DNA of 41,639 nucleotides from Actinomyces denticolens (GCF_002072185.1 NZ_MVIW01000025.1:1264-42902); one strand, 5' to 3'; positions 8,470 to 17,386 are shown, counted from the stretch's first letter. Translations and numbers: made by a program. Notes: generated by a model not told the origin, from the sequence alone.

Positions 8470-11400
8470 CTACTTGCCGTTCAGCTTCCCCTGGGCGTCA
8501 ACGGCCCGGGAGATCGCCGAATCGAGGCGCTTCTGCGCGTCGCCGTAGGCCGTCCAGTCGCCGGCCTTGAGCGCCTTGTCCGCATCGGTCATCGCCGTCT
8601 GCGCGTCGGCGAGGGCGGTCTGGAGGTCCGTCGCCGGATCGCCGGTCGAGCCGGCCGCGGAGGCGCTGGGCGCGGGCGGGGCGGGCGCCGTCGTCGCCGG
8701 GGAGCTCGGAGCGGCCGTCGGCGCGGGCGTCGCCGCCGCTGAGGGATCCGCGGCGGGCGCGCCCGCATCCGCCCCACCGGAGTCGATGGGGGCCGTCGAG
8801 GTGTCATTGGCGGCGGCCGTATCGCCATCGACCTTCTCCTGGCCCGTCGTGGCCCCGGAGTCGCCGCCGAAGACCTGGTCGAGCGCGCCGGACAGGCTGT
8901 CCGCGAAGCCCACCTTGTCGCCGAAGGACACCAGCACCTTGCGCAGCAGCGGGTACTGCGTGCCCGAGGACGACTGGACGTACACCGGCTGGACGTACAG
9001 CAGGCCGCCCCCCACCGGGAGGGTCAAGAGGTTCCCCTTGATCACCTGGGAGCCCTGCTGGGACAGCAGGTTGAGCACCGTCGAGGCCTCGTTGTAGGAG
9101 TTGAAGTTGCCCTGGACCTGACCGGGCCCCGGGATGTTCGAGGATCGGGGCAGCTCGAGGACGCGTATCTTGCCGTAGTTCGGGTTGCGCACCCCCGGCT
9201 GGCCGGAGGAGGTCTCGGAGTCCACCGCCATGAAGGCCGTGAGCACCGTGCGCCCGGGGAAGATGAAGACGCTGGACAGGGAGAAGCTCGCCGCGTCCTG
9301 GTCCGGCATCTTCAGGCTCAAGTAGTAGGGGTCCTGCGGGGACTCGCCCTGCCTGTTCGGGTCGGCGTCCCGGGTCGGGTCGTCGGGGACCTGCCAGAAG
9401 TCGCCGCCGGAGTAGAAGCTGGCCGGGTCCTGAACGTGGTACTTCGACATGATGGAGCGCTGCACCTTGAACAGGTCCTCCGGGTAGCGCATGTGCGCCA
9501 TGAGGTCGGCGCTCATCTGACTCATCGGCGTCACCGTGCCGGGGAGCACCTTGGACCAGGCCTTGAGGATCGGGTCGTCCTGGTCCCACTCGAACAGGCG
9601 CACCGAGCCGTCGTAGGCGTCGACGACCGCCTTGACGGAGTTGCGCACGTAGTTCGATTCCTCGGGCGCTCTCACCAGGTCGCTCGACCCGGTGGCCGCC
9701 GTGAGGGAGTCGTGCTGGGAGTACGGGTAGTTGTTCGTCGTCGTGTAGCCGTCGAGGATCCACAGGACGCGCTTGGGGGTCGAGGGGTCGTCGTCATCAT
9801 CCACGACGGCCGGATAGGGGTTGCCGTCCAGCGTGAGCCAGGGGGCGACCTTCGCGACGCGCTCGGCGGGATTGCGGTCGTACAGGATCTGGGAGCCCTC
9901 CCGGACCTCCTTGGAGAACAGGAGGTTCATCTCCTGGAACTTCACCGCGTACAGCAACCGGTTCCAGTAGTTGGACACGCTCGGGCCCCCGTCACCGGCG
10001 AAGGTCGAGTTCACCTGGCCGTTGGGGGCGGTGTCGTCGGGGTAGTCGAGCTCGCGGGGGCTGCCGCCGTCGTCCCCGCCGACGATCGAGTACTCGGGGG
10101 AGGACTGGCCGAAGTAGATGCGCGGCTCGTAGGAGCCCAGATCGCCCTGGGAGGGGATGCCGCCCTCCCAGAACGCGGGGCTGCCGTCGGAGGCCACCGT
10201 GTTGCCGTAGGCAGTGACGACGCCGTAGCCGTGGGTGTACACGGTGTGATCGTTGATCCAGGTCCTCTGATCCTGCCCGATGCCGTTGAGGTTGAGCTCG
10301 CGCACCGCGATGACCGTGTCCCGGCTGCTGCCGTTGATCTGGTAGCGGTCGACGTTCAGGCGGGGCTGGAAGGAGTAGTACTGCTTGTTCTGCTGGACCT
10401 GGCGGAAGGTCGGCGAGATCTGGCCCGGGTCGAGCAGGCGGATCGACGCCGTCGACTCCGCGTCCTCCAGCAGCTGGCCCGGCTCTGCCGTGGTCTTGGC
10501 GTCATAGGCGGACAGGCTGGCGTCCCCCAGGCCGTAGGCGGCCAGCGTGGCGTTGATGTTGCGGCCGATGTACTCCGACTCCTCGCGCTGCGCGTTGGGC
10601 TCGACGACGAAGCGCTGGATGACCACCGGGTAGCCGGTACCGATGACCAGGGCCGAGGCCACCATGACGACGACGCCGATGATGGGCAGCCGCCACGAGC
10701 TGGAACGGATCGAGGCGATGAACAGCACCGCGACGACGACGGCGATGGCCGCCAGGATCGCCTGGGCGGGCAGGACCGCGTTGACGTCGGTGTAGGCGGC
10801 GCCGTCGAATCTGGAGTTCGAGGAGTACAGCGAGGTGTAGCGGGTCAGCCAGTAGCGCGCGCCCAGCAGGAGGCTGAGGGCCGCCATGAAACCGGTGAGG
10901 TGGATGCGCGCGGCGCGGGTGACGTGCTGGGCGCGCGCCACCGCGATCCCGCCGTAGAGGTAGTGGACGGCCACGCTCGCCAGGCCCGCGAAGATGACCA
11001 CGCGGATGAGGAAGCCGACCACCGCGGTGAGCACCGGCAGGATGAAGACGTAGAAGGAGATGTCCATGCCGAACTGCGGGTCGGTCACCCCGAAGGGCTC
11101 GGCGTTGAAGGCCAGGAGGAACTGCTGCCACTTGGGCGCGAGCTCCCAGGCCGCGCCGGCCAGCGCCAGGACCGCCGGGATGAGCCAGGCCAGGCGCCGG
11201 CGGAAGGGCTCGATGAGCGTGCGGTAGGCCTCCAGGTTGCGGGTGGCCTCGTCGGTCGGGACCTCGATCTCGCGGGCGCGGTAGGCCGCGGCCATCGCGC
11301 CGCCGGTGGCCAGGAACATGATGACGAACCCGACGACGAACAGCGCCCCCGCGCTGGCCCAGTGAGTCCAGAAGACCCGCTGGTAGCCCAACTGGTTGAA

Positions 11401-11868
11401 CCAGAGGACCTCCGTCCACGAGCGCGAGAGGAAGCCGATGAGCGCCGCCGCCCCGGCCAGGATGCCGATCGTCAGGGAGAGCGGTCCCGGGCGCCGGGAG
11501 GGGGCGGCGCCGCTGGAGGGCCGGTGGGCACGGCCCCCGTCGCGCCCGCCATTGTCATCAGAGCCCCCGGAGCCGCCGCTTCCACCGCGGGAGCCCCCGT
11601 CCCCGTCATCGTCCGACGGGCCGGGGTCATGGGCCTTGAGGGCATCGCCGAGGTGGCGCAGGAAAGCGGCGTCGCCCTCGAAGAACATCCCCGAGCGGAC
11701 GCGGTCCTCCTTGCTGGGCTCATCGGCGGAACCCGCTGAGCCCCCGGACTTCCTCGGCCCCTTCGACCCCTCCGGCTCCCCGGTGCCCTCGGACGGGGTC
11801 CGGGGCGCGTCCTCGGGCCGGTCGGGATCTGGCTGCTCGATGGGATCGTCGTCGGACCTGTTGTTCAC
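8470..11868 (-). CDS. UPF0182 family large integral membrane protein
   Basis: A protein of about 1132 residues, function unknown, typical of Actinobacteria and some cyanobacteria. An acidic, Gly/Ser-rich cytoplasmic N-terminus (about 135 residues) precedes seven membrane helices between residues 135 and 420, including the family motif SWTEVLWFNQLGYQRVFWTH. A large extracytoplasmic domain rich in Tyr, Asp and Asn follows (FNQLGY...YSFQPRLNVDRYQI...HGYGVVTAYGN). After about residue 1030 comes an Ala/Pro/Ser/Thr low-complexity stretch, then a helical C-terminus (DLQTALADAQTAMTDADKAL). The GTG at 11868 is chosen because GGAG lies seven bases ahead; a GTG two codons earlier has it too close. A perfect 8-bp hairpin (11890-11908) lies in the leader. 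It is divergent from the PPA1309 gene. Confidence 0.9.
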   Translation of the reverse strand: MNNRSDDDPIEQPDPDRPEDAPRTPSEGTGEPEGSKGPRKSGGSAGSADEPSKEDRVRSGMFFEGDAAFLRHLGDALKAHDPGPSDDDGDGGSRGGSGGSGGSDDNGGRDGGRAHRPSSGAAPSRRPGPLSLTIGILAGAAALIGFLSRSWTEVLWFNQLGYQRVFWTHWASAGALFVVGFVIMFLATGGAMAAAYRAREIEVPTDEATRNLEAYRTLIEPFRRRLAWLIPAVLALAGAAWELAPKWQQFLLAFNAEPFGVTDPQFGMDISFYVFILPVLTAVVGFLIRVVIFAGLASVAVHYLYGGIAVARAQHVTRAARIHLTGFMAALSLLLGARYWLTRYTSLYSSNSRFDGAAYTDVNAVLPAQAILAAIAVVVAVLFIASIRSSSWRLPIIGVVVMVASALVIGTGYPVVIQRFVVEPNAQREESEYIGRNINATLAAYGLGDASLSAYDAKTTAEPGQLLEDAESTASIRLLDPGQISPTFRQVQQNKQYYSFQPRLNVDRYQINGSSRDTVIAVRELNLNGIGQDQRTWINDHTVYTHGYGVVTAYGNTVASDGSPAFWEGGIPSQGDLGSYEPRIYFGQSSPEYSIVGGDDGGSPRELDYPDDTAPNGQVNSTFAGDGGPSVSNYWNRLLYAVKFQEMNLLFSKEVREGSQILYDRNPAERVAKVAPWLTLDGNPYPAVVDDDDDPSTPKRVLWILDGYTTTNNYPYSQHDSLTAATGSSDLVRAPEESNYVRNSVKAVVDAYDGSVRLFEWDQDDPILKAWSKVLPGTVTPMSQMSADLMAHMRYPEDLFKVQRSIMSKYHVQDPASFYSGGDFWQVPDDPTRDADPNRQGESPQDPYYLSLKMPDQDAASFSLSSVFIFPGRTVLTAFMAVDSETSSGQPGVRNPNYGKIRVLELPRSSNIPGPGQVQGNFNSYNEASTVLNLLSQQGSQVIKGNLLTLPVGGGLLYVQPVYVQSSSGTQYPLLRKVLVSFGDKVGFADSLSGALDQVFGGDSGATTGQEKVDGDTAAANDTSTAPIDSGGADAGAPAADPSAAATPAPTAAPSSPATTAPAPPAPSASAAGSTGDPATDLQTALADAQTAMTDADKALKAGDWTAYGDAQKRLDSAISRAVDAQGKLNGK

Positions 11869-11889
11869 GATCACGCTCCGTCACTGGTG

Positions 11890-11908
11890 CCGCGCGACCC
11901 TCGCGCGG
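11890..11908 (-). promoter_or_regulatory. Hairpin in the 5' leader of the UPF0182 gene
   Basis: CCGCGCGA-CCC-TCGCGCGG is a perfect 8-bp inverted repeat with a 3-base loop, lying 21 bases before the chosen GTG start. It may be an operator or a translational control structure. Confidence 0.35.
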
Positions 11909-12034
11909 ACTGGTCGGCGCCGAGGCGCCCGGACCCCATGGTCCCATAGGCGCGAGACGGCGATCAAAGCGGGACGCGCCGGTCGGCACCGGGATCGGCC
12001 GGGGGAATGGGGAGGAGGATGCGAGGATAGGCGC

Positions 12035-12643
12035 ATGACGCAGTCGACCGCCCCTGGGGAGAACCCGTCCGCCACTGGGACCGCGCGCCGCCTCGCGCTC
12101 GGCTCGCCGCGCCACGTCGCCCTGGCCGATGCTGTCATGGAGCTCGAGGAGCACATGGCGAAGCGGGGCTGGGACACCCCCGTAGCGGTCTTCGCGCTGG
12201 TGCGCACCTCGACGGCTCTCCGGGCCGACCCCTCCCTGGCCGACCTCCTGGACCCCGGCGCCGTGGAGGGGGCGAGGAAGAACCCGGAGTCGCTCATGCT
12301 CGTCGAGCAGGAGGACCTGCCGCCCTCGTCCACGCTGGAGGACCTGCTGACCCAGCTGGCCTGGCCGATGAGCGTCGACGGCGTGGCCGTGTCCGCTGAG
12401 CGCATCATCCTGCCGGCGGAGGCGGAGGCGGAGGCCGCCGCGATCGAGGACGAGGCCGAGCAACTGGCTTACTTGGAGAGCCGGCCGGATCGCGAGGAGG
12501 TGCGCGTCGTCGTCGGGGCTCTGCGCTCCAATGAGGCGTGGTGCGCGGTGCGCGCCCGCTCCCAGGACTCCCCCGCCATGGTCGCCCAGGGCCCCGACCT
12601 GGTGCCGGGGCTGGCGGAGGCCCTGCGGGCCACCTTCATCTGA
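12035..12643 (+). CDS. PPA1309 family protein
   Basis: A 202-residue soluble, acidic protein recognised as the actinobacterial PPA1309 family, whose function is not established. The N-terminal half contains HVALADAVMELEEHMAKRGWDTPVAVFALVRT, and the middle LEDLLTQLAWPMSVDGVAVSAERIILP, both conserved in the family. An Ala/Glu-rich segment (residues 128-150) follows, and then the conserved block RPDREEVRVVVGALRSNEAWCAVRAR. It ends near PDLVPGLAEALRATF. It lies in the usual actinobacterial neighbourhood beside the UPF0182 gene (divergent) and the DUF2342 gene (convergent, stops 37 bp apart). A GGAGGAGG tract lies upstream but rather far for a ribosome site. Confidence 0.88.
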   Translation: MTQSTAPGENPSATGTARRLALGSPRHVALADAVMELEEHMAKRGWDTPVAVFALVRTSTALRADPSLADLLDPGAVEGARKNPESLMLVEQEDLPPSSTLEDLLTQLAWPMSVDGVAVSAERIILPAEAEAEAAAIEDEAEQLAYLESRPDREEVRVVVGALRSNEAWCAVRARSQDSPAMVAQGPDLVPGLAEALRATFI

Positions 12644-12679
12644 GCCTCGTCCGGACCCCGGGCGCCGGGGCTCGGCGTC

Positions 12680-14176
12680 TCAGTCCTCCTCGCCGGGAGC
12701 CCCGGGGCCGCCCGAGTCGGGGTCCTCGTCCCGCTGCCCGCGTCCGCCCTGATCGGCCCTGTCCGCCTCGCGGGCGGCGTCGGTGTAGCCCAGGGTGCCG
12801 TCGAGCAGTGAGGCGAGATCGGCGTCCATCTCGGCGTCCATGTCCTTGTCCGCCTGCCGCATCGTCAGGAAGTCCTCGGGGTGGGCGAGCTCGGAGGCGG
12901 TGGGCATGACGTCGGGGTGCTGCCAGAAGGCGTCGCGCTCGGCGTCGCCGGCCTCCGCGCCGATGCGCCGCCACAGATCGGCCGCCTCGCGGGCGAGCCG
13001 GGGTCGGAATTCCAACCCGATGAGCTGGGCGAAGACCTGCTCGGCCGGCCCCCCGGCGGCACGGCGGCGCCGCATCATCTCGGCCAGCGCCATGCCTCGC
13101 AGCAGATGCGGGGCGATGGCCCGCTCGGTGACCACCTGCACCCAGCCCTCGATGAGGGCCAGGAGGGTCTCGAGACGGCCGAGGGCCTCGAGCTGCTCGG
13201 GGCTGGACTGCGGGGAGAACATCCCCCCGGCCAGGGCGGCCTGGATCGCCTCGGGGTCATGCGGGTCCACCTGCACCACGGCGGCCTCGACGGCGTCGGT
13301 GTCGATGGCGATGCCGCGGGCGTAGGCCTCAACGGCGCTCATGACCTGCCCGCGCAGCCAGGGGACGTGCGCGTAGAGGCGCGCGGTGGCGGCCTCCCGC
13401 ACGGCGAAGAACATCCGCACCTCCTCCTCGTCCTCCTCCAGCTCGGCGGCGAAGGCACTGATATTGGCGGGGAGGAGAGCGGTACCGGGCTCGCGGGTCA
13501 GCGGCAGGCCGACCTCGGTGGAGGCGACGGCCTCCTGCGCGAGCTGCCCGATGGCGTGGCCGAGTTGCATGCCGAAGGCGGCGCCGGCCATGGTGCGCAT
13601 GATCGCCTCCAGAGCGCCGACCTGCTTGGCGGCCTCACCCACCGCCTCGTCCCCCACGGCCTCGCCCATGTTCCGAATCTGGTGGGTCAGGGCCTCGGAG
13701 AGGGCGCGAGTGGCGGCCTGGGCGACGGGCGCGCAGACGTCCTTCCACACGGGCATGGTGCGAGTGACCCAGGCATCGCGGCTCCATGCCTCGCGCCCGC
13801 CGGGGGCCGGCATGAGCTCGGTGGCGGTGTCCAGCCAGAGATCGGCGACGGTCAGGGCCTGGCGGACGGCCTGGGCCTGCCCGGCCGTGACGGTGGGGTC
13901 CCCGCCCTCGCGCGCCCGCTGGAGGGCGAGGTCACGCCCCATGGTCCAGTTGACGGGCTCGGTTGAGGAGGCGGCGAACATCTGGGACAGCTGTGCGCGC
14001 ATCGCCATGGCCTGCCCGGGGCTCATGCGCGCGAGCTCCTCCATCCCGCCCATCGAGGCGAGCTGCTCGGGGTCGATGCCGGAGGATCGCAGGGCGGCGA
14101 CGGCGTCGCGCGCGGTCTGCGGCCCGAGGATCGCGGAGAGGAGCTCCTCAAGGGTCTCGAAGGGGTCCTCGCTCAT
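12680..14176 (-). CDS. Zinc-dependent metalloprotease-like protein of the TIGR03624/DUF2342 family
   Basis: A 498-residue protein of a family annotated as putative hydrolase or metalloprotease in actinobacteria. The start at 14176 has a strong AGGGAGGAA ribosome site; the open frame continues upstream without family similarity. Recognisable blocks are VNWTMGRDLALQRAREGGDP near residue 85, AAFGMQLGHAIGQLAQE in the middle, ARLYAHVPWLRGQVMSAVEAYARGI, and LIEGWVQVVTERA, where this family has its conserved EGW motif instead of a classical HExxH. The last 60 residues are acidic and low-complexity. No signal peptide or membrane helix is visible. It is divergent from the YlbL-like protease gene, the common actinobacterial arrangement. 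Proteolytic activity is assumed from the family name only. Confidence 0.85.
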   Translation of the reverse strand: MSEDPFETLEELLSAILGPQTARDAVAALRSSGIDPEQLASMGGMEELARMSPGQAMAMRAQLSQMFAASSTEPVNWTMGRDLALQRAREGGDPTVTAGQAQAVRQALTVADLWLDTATELMPAPGGREAWSRDAWVTRTMPVWKDVCAPVAQAATRALSEALTHQIRNMGEAVGDEAVGEAAKQVGALEAIMRTMAGAAFGMQLGHAIGQLAQEAVASTEVGLPLTREPGTALLPANISAFAAELEEDEEEVRMFFAVREAATARLYAHVPWLRGQVMSAVEAYARGIAIDTDAVEAAVVQVDPHDPEAIQAALAGGMFSPQSSPEQLEALGRLETLLALIEGWVQVVTERAIAPHLLRGMALAEMMRRRRAAGGPAEQVFAQLIGLEFRPRLAREAADLWRRIGAEAGDAERDAFWQHPDVMPTASELAHPEDFLTMRQADKDMDAEMDADLASLLDGTLGYTDAAREADRADQGGRGQRDEDPDSGGPGAPGEED

Positions 14177-14228
14177 GGGGTTCCTCCCTGGCGGTGGTGA
14201 CTGGCTGACGTCGGGGCGGTGCCGGGAG

Positions 14229-14251
14229 GCGGGCGCAGAAGGAGCGCCCGC
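14229..14251. promoter_or_regulatory. Inverted repeat in the DUF2342 / YlbL divergent promoter region
   Basis: GCGGGCGC-AGAAGGA-GCGCCCGC is a perfect 8-7-8 inverted repeat about 50 bases ahead of the DUF2342 start and 115 ahead of the YlbL-like start. It is a possible operator or leader hairpin. Confidence 0.3.
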
Positions 14252-14365
14252 GGGGCACAGGACGATCGTGCCATGGGCGCCTGCGCGCCGGGAACGCGCT
14301 TCGCCCGCAGCGCGATGACGGAATGGGACGGGGCGGGTGGGCGTGGCGCTGCCCCGTGGGCCATG

Positions 14366-15586
14366 ATGGGGCCCGTGACCGAGCATCCCGACCCGACGCT
14401 CCCCGCCCCCGGCTCGCCCGCCGACGCACCGACCGCCGCGGCTCTGGACGCGGGGGCCGCCCCTGAGGCCGCTGCCGGGCGCCGCCCGCGCATCGCCCAC
14501 CCGTGGCGCTGGCTCCTGGCCGGGATGGCACTGGGGATCCTGGCTTTCATCGCGGCGGCGACGATCCCCGTGCCGAAGGTCATCGAGAGCCCGGGGCGCA
14601 CCTGGAACGTGCTCGGCACCGTCCAGTCCGAGGGCCGGTCCACCGATCTCATCAGCATCTCCGGTGCCGAGACCCACGGCGCGCAGGGCGCGCTGCGGAT
14701 GACCACGGTGGCCGTCTCCGGCTGCCCGGGCTACCCGGTGACCGCGCTGGACGTCATCCGCGCCTGGCTGGATCCGGATGAGATCGTGCTCGACCGCGAT
14801 CAGGTCTGCCCCGAGAGCGTCACCGCCGAGCAGCAGCACGAGGTGGAGCAGGCCCAGATGACGAGTTCGCAGGACGCCGCGGTGACAGCGGCGCTCCTGG
14901 AGACCGGGCTGGCGGACTCGATGGTCCTCACCGTGCGGGGGACCTCGGACGAGCGGGGCGACGGCGTGTTCGCGGCCGGGGATGTCATCCGCTCGGTCAC
15001 CCCCGTGGGCGGGACGACGACCTCCCCGGCCACTTACGCCCAGCTTCAGGAGCTCATGACGACCATCGCGCCGGGCACCGAGGTCCAGGTGGTCGTCAGC
15101 AGGGAGGGGCAGGACGTCACCCTGACGATGGCGACCCTCGATCCGGGGCGGGACTCCGGCCGCGAGGGCTCACTCCTGGGCGTCATGCTCGATGTGCGCG
15201 CGAACTCGGACGTCAGCGCCACTTTCTCCCTGTCGGACGTGGGCGGGCCGAGTGCCGGATCGATGTTCGCCCTCGGCATCATCGACAAGATCACTCCGGG
15301 GGATCTCACCGGCGGCAAGGACATCGCCGGCACGGGGACGATCTCCTCCGACGGAACGATCGGCCCCATCGGCGGCATCGCCCAGAAGATGGCGGGCGCC
15401 TCCGACGCCGGGTCGCGCTACTTCCTCGCCCCCGCGGGCAACTGCGGGGATGTCCTGGGCCATGAGCCCGAGGGCATGGAGGTCTACGCGGTTTCCAACC
15501 TGCATGAGGCGGTGCAGGCCGCCGAGGGCATCGCCGCCGACGACACCTCCGCCCTGACTAGCTGTCGGACGGCCGCCACCCGCTAG
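14366..15586 (+). CDS. YlbL-like membrane-anchored PDZ and Lon-type serine protease
   Basis: A protein of about 406 residues with a short Pro/Ala-rich cytoplasmic N-terminus, one membrane helix (WRWLLAGMALGILAFIAAATI, near residues 48-68) and the family motif ESPGRTWNVLG just outside it. A PDZ domain follows (VFAAGDVIRSV ... VVVSREGQDVTLTMA), and a C-terminal Lon proteolytic domain with the Ser-Lys dyad: Ser296 in GGPSAGS and Lys341 in IAQKMAGA (numbered from 14366). The catalytic part probably acts outside the membrane. The start is uncertain: ATG at 14315, 14363 or 14366 and GTG at 14375 are in frame, none with a clear ribosome site. In Bacillus YlbL is linked to control of cell division; the role here is not shown. 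Confidence 0.85.
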   Translation: MGPVTEHPDPTLPAPGSPADAPTAAALDAGAAPEAAAGRRPRIAHPWRWLLAGMALGILAFIAAATIPVPKVIESPGRTWNVLGTVQSEGRSTDLISISGAETHGAQGALRMTTVAVSGCPGYPVTALDVIRAWLDPDEIVLDRDQVCPESVTAEQQHEVEQAQMTSSQDAAVTAALLETGLADSMVLTVRGTSDERGDGVFAAGDVIRSVTPVGGTTTSPATYAQLQELMTTIAPGTEVQVVVSREGQDVTLTMATLDPGRDSGREGSLLGVMLDVRANSDVSATFSLSDVGGPSAGSMFALGIIDKITPGDLTGGKDIAGTGTISSDGTIGPIGGIAQKMAGASDAGSRYFLAPAGNCGDVLGHEPEGMEVYAVSNLHEAVQAAEGIAADDTSALTSCRTAATR

Positions 15587-15596
15587 CCCACCCCCT

Positions 15597-15641
15597 CCCC
15601 CTCGCCGAGACCGGTCGAAAACGTCACCGAGACCGGTTCCC
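15597..15641 (+). repeat. 45-bp intergenic repeat element, copy A (downstream of rhaB)
   Basis: This copy and the one at 17342-17386 differ at only three of 45 positions and lie in the same orientation on either side of rhaB. Within it CCGAGACCGGT occurs twice (15605-15615 and 15627-15637), exactly 22 bp apart, about two helical turns, around a central GAAAACG. The layout suggests a tandem protein-binding site, but no binding protein is identified. Confidence 0.6.
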
Positions 15642-15698
15642 TCTCCACAGGCGCCTGAGGCGGGCCACCGCGGCCCGGCCCGTAGCCGGCCTTGTGGT

Positions 15699-17243
15699 TC
15701 ACGGCCGGGGCTGGAGCTCCCCGAAGAGCCGGCGCTCGACGCCGTCCCAGGCCGGCGCCGCCGCCGGGTCAGGCGCGTACCGGGTGATATCCGAGGAGGC
15801 GCGCACCAGCTCTCGCAGCTGGGCGAGGTCGCCGCTGATGAGCCCGGCGCCCCTGGCGGCCACGACGATGCTGCCCAGGGCCGTGGCCTCCACCGGGCCG
15901 GCGACGACGGGCAGCCCGGTGGCATCGGCCGCGAGCTGGCACAGGAGGCGGTTGCGCACTCCCCCGCCGACCAGGTGCAGCGCGCCCACCCGCTTGCCGG
16001 ACAGGGCCGCGGCCTCCCTCACCGCCCGCCGGTAGGCCAGGGCGAGGGACTCATTGACGCAGCGCGCGTACTCGCCGATGCTGCGCGGCCGCGGCTGGCC
16101 GGTGGCCCGGGCGGCGTCGTCGATGCGGGCGGCCATATCACCGGGGGCCACGAAGATCCGGTCATCGATATCGACCACCGTGCGCAGAGGCTCACTGGCC
16201 TCGGCGGCGGCGTCGAGCTCGGCCAGGGAGACCTCGAGGCCCTGCTCCCCCCAGGCGCGCACCGCCTCGTCGAGCACCCACAGGCCCATGACGCTCTTGA
16301 GGTAGCGCACCGTGCCGTCCACGCCCAGTTCGTTGGAGAAGTTCGCGCGCCGCGAGGCCTCGGTGAGCACGGCCCTGTCGAGCTCGAGGCCGACGACGGA
16401 CCACGTGCCGCAGGAGATGTAGGCGATGTCCTCGTTCTCGGCCGGGACGGCGACGACGGCGGAGGCGGTGTCGTTCGAGCCGACGGCGACCACGGGCGTG
16501 GGGGCGCCGTCGGGGCCGAAGACCTCCAGGGCGTCCCGGCGCACGGGCCCGACGATGGTGCCGGGCTCGATCGTCTCGGGCAGGAGTCCCGCCAGGTCGA
16601 GGCCCATCTCGGTGCGCAGGCGCTCGACGAGCGGGCGCGACCAGCTGCGCGTGCGGGTGTCGACGAGCCCCGTGGTCGAGGCGTTGGTGACCTCGGCGTA
16701 CATGGAGCCGGTGAGCCAGCAGGTGATGAGGTCGGGCAGGAGCAGCAGCGTCCGGGAGGGCAGGCCGTTGCCGGGGGTGGGCAGGCCCCCTTCGCGGTTC
16801 TCGGCCATGAGCTGGAAGACGGTGGTGAACTCCTGGACCTGCAGCCCGTTGATCCGATAGAGCTCACTGGCCGGGATCGCCTCGAAGAGCCGCTCGGGCA
16901 TGCCCTGGGTCCTGGTGGAGTTGTAGGCGCTGACCAGGCCCGCCGGCACGCCGTCGCCGGTGACCAGGCCGTAGTCCATGCCCCAGGCGTCCACGCCGAT
17001 GGCGGACAGGGGCCCGACGTCGCGCACGGCGGCGAGCAGGCCCTGGCGGATCTCGCTCCACAGCCGCAGCAGGTCCCAGTAGAGGCGCTCGCCGGCCCGG
17101 GTGGGGAGGGGGATCGCGCTGTTCGGGAAGCGACGGGTCTCGGTCAGGGTGATGCGCCCCTCGTCGATGGTGCCCACGATGACCCTCCCTGTGGAGGGCC
17201 CCAGGTCGATGGCCCCGATGCGGATCGGCCCGCTGCTCGTCAT
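15699..17243 (-). CDS. rhaB: Rhamnulokinase (FGGY carbohydrate kinase family)
   Basis: A 514-residue cytoplasmic kinase that phosphorylates L-rhamnulose to L-rhamnulose 1-phosphate in L-rhamnose catabolism. The N-terminal phosphate loop AIDLGPSTGR (residues 11-20) is typical of RhaB rather than glycerol or xylulose kinases, as are DAWGMDYGLV near residue 88 and GLQVQEFTTVFQL. The second lobe has CGTWSVVGLEL and the adenosine loop HLVGGGVRNRLLCQ near residue 440. The start at 17243 has an AGGAGG ribosome site. No isomerase (rhaA), aldolase (rhaD) or transporter lies nearby, so the gene is isolated here; its partners must be elsewhere, or it may act on a related sugar. It is flanked by two copies of a 45-bp repeat. 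Confidence 0.88.
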   Translation of the reverse strand: MTSSGPIRIGAIDLGPSTGRVIVGTIDEGRITLTETRRFPNSAIPLPTRAGERLYWDLLRLWSEIRQGLLAAVRDVGPLSAIGVDAWGMDYGLVTGDGVPAGLVSAYNSTRTQGMPERLFEAIPASELYRINGLQVQEFTTVFQLMAENREGGLPTPGNGLPSRTLLLLPDLITCWLTGSMYAEVTNASTTGLVDTRTRSWSRPLVERLRTEMGLDLAGLLPETIEPGTIVGPVRRDALEVFGPDGAPTPVVAVGSNDTASAVVAVPAENEDIAYISCGTWSVVGLELDRAVLTEASRRANFSNELGVDGTVRYLKSVMGLWVLDEAVRAWGEQGLEVSLAELDAAAEASEPLRTVVDIDDRIFVAPGDMAARIDDAARATGQPRPRSIGEYARCVNESLALAYRRAVREAAALSGKRVGALHLVGGGVRNRLLCQLAADATGLPVVAGPVEATALGSIVVAARGAGLISGDLAQLRELVRASSDITRYAPDPAAAPAWDGVERRLFGELQPRP

Positions 17244-17341
17244 GTCTCCTCCTGCGCTCGGCGCCCCGGGAGGCGTCGACGGTGCCCGAGGCATCGCTCA
17301 AGGTACCCGACGCCGGCCCCGCCGTCCCAGGACTCGCCCCG

Positions 17342-17386
17342 CCCCCTCGCCGAGACCGGTCGAAAACGCCATCGAAACCGGTTCCC
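17342..17386 (+). repeat. 45-bp intergenic repeat element, copy B (upstream of rhaB)
   Basis: The second copy of the element at 15597-15641, 1745 bp away in direct orientation. The first 27 bases are identical in the two. It lies about 100 bp upstream of the rhaB start, where a transcriptional operator would be expected. Its inner half-sites are CCGAGACCGGT and TCGAAACCGGT, again 22 bp apart. Confidence 0.6.

Noticed and set aside
9436-11739. A 767-codon open frame antisense to the UPF0182 gene, and similar long antisense frames over the sugar operon (21865-24111) and fumC
   Set aside because: In very GC-rich DNA the frames opposite real genes are often open by chance; these have biased Gly/Val/Arg composition, no recognisable domain and no ribosome site.
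15597-17386. rhaB as cargo of a transposon bounded by the 45-bp repeats
   Set aside because: The repeats are direct, not inverted, no transposase or target-site duplication is visible, and the gene has the base composition of its neighbours.
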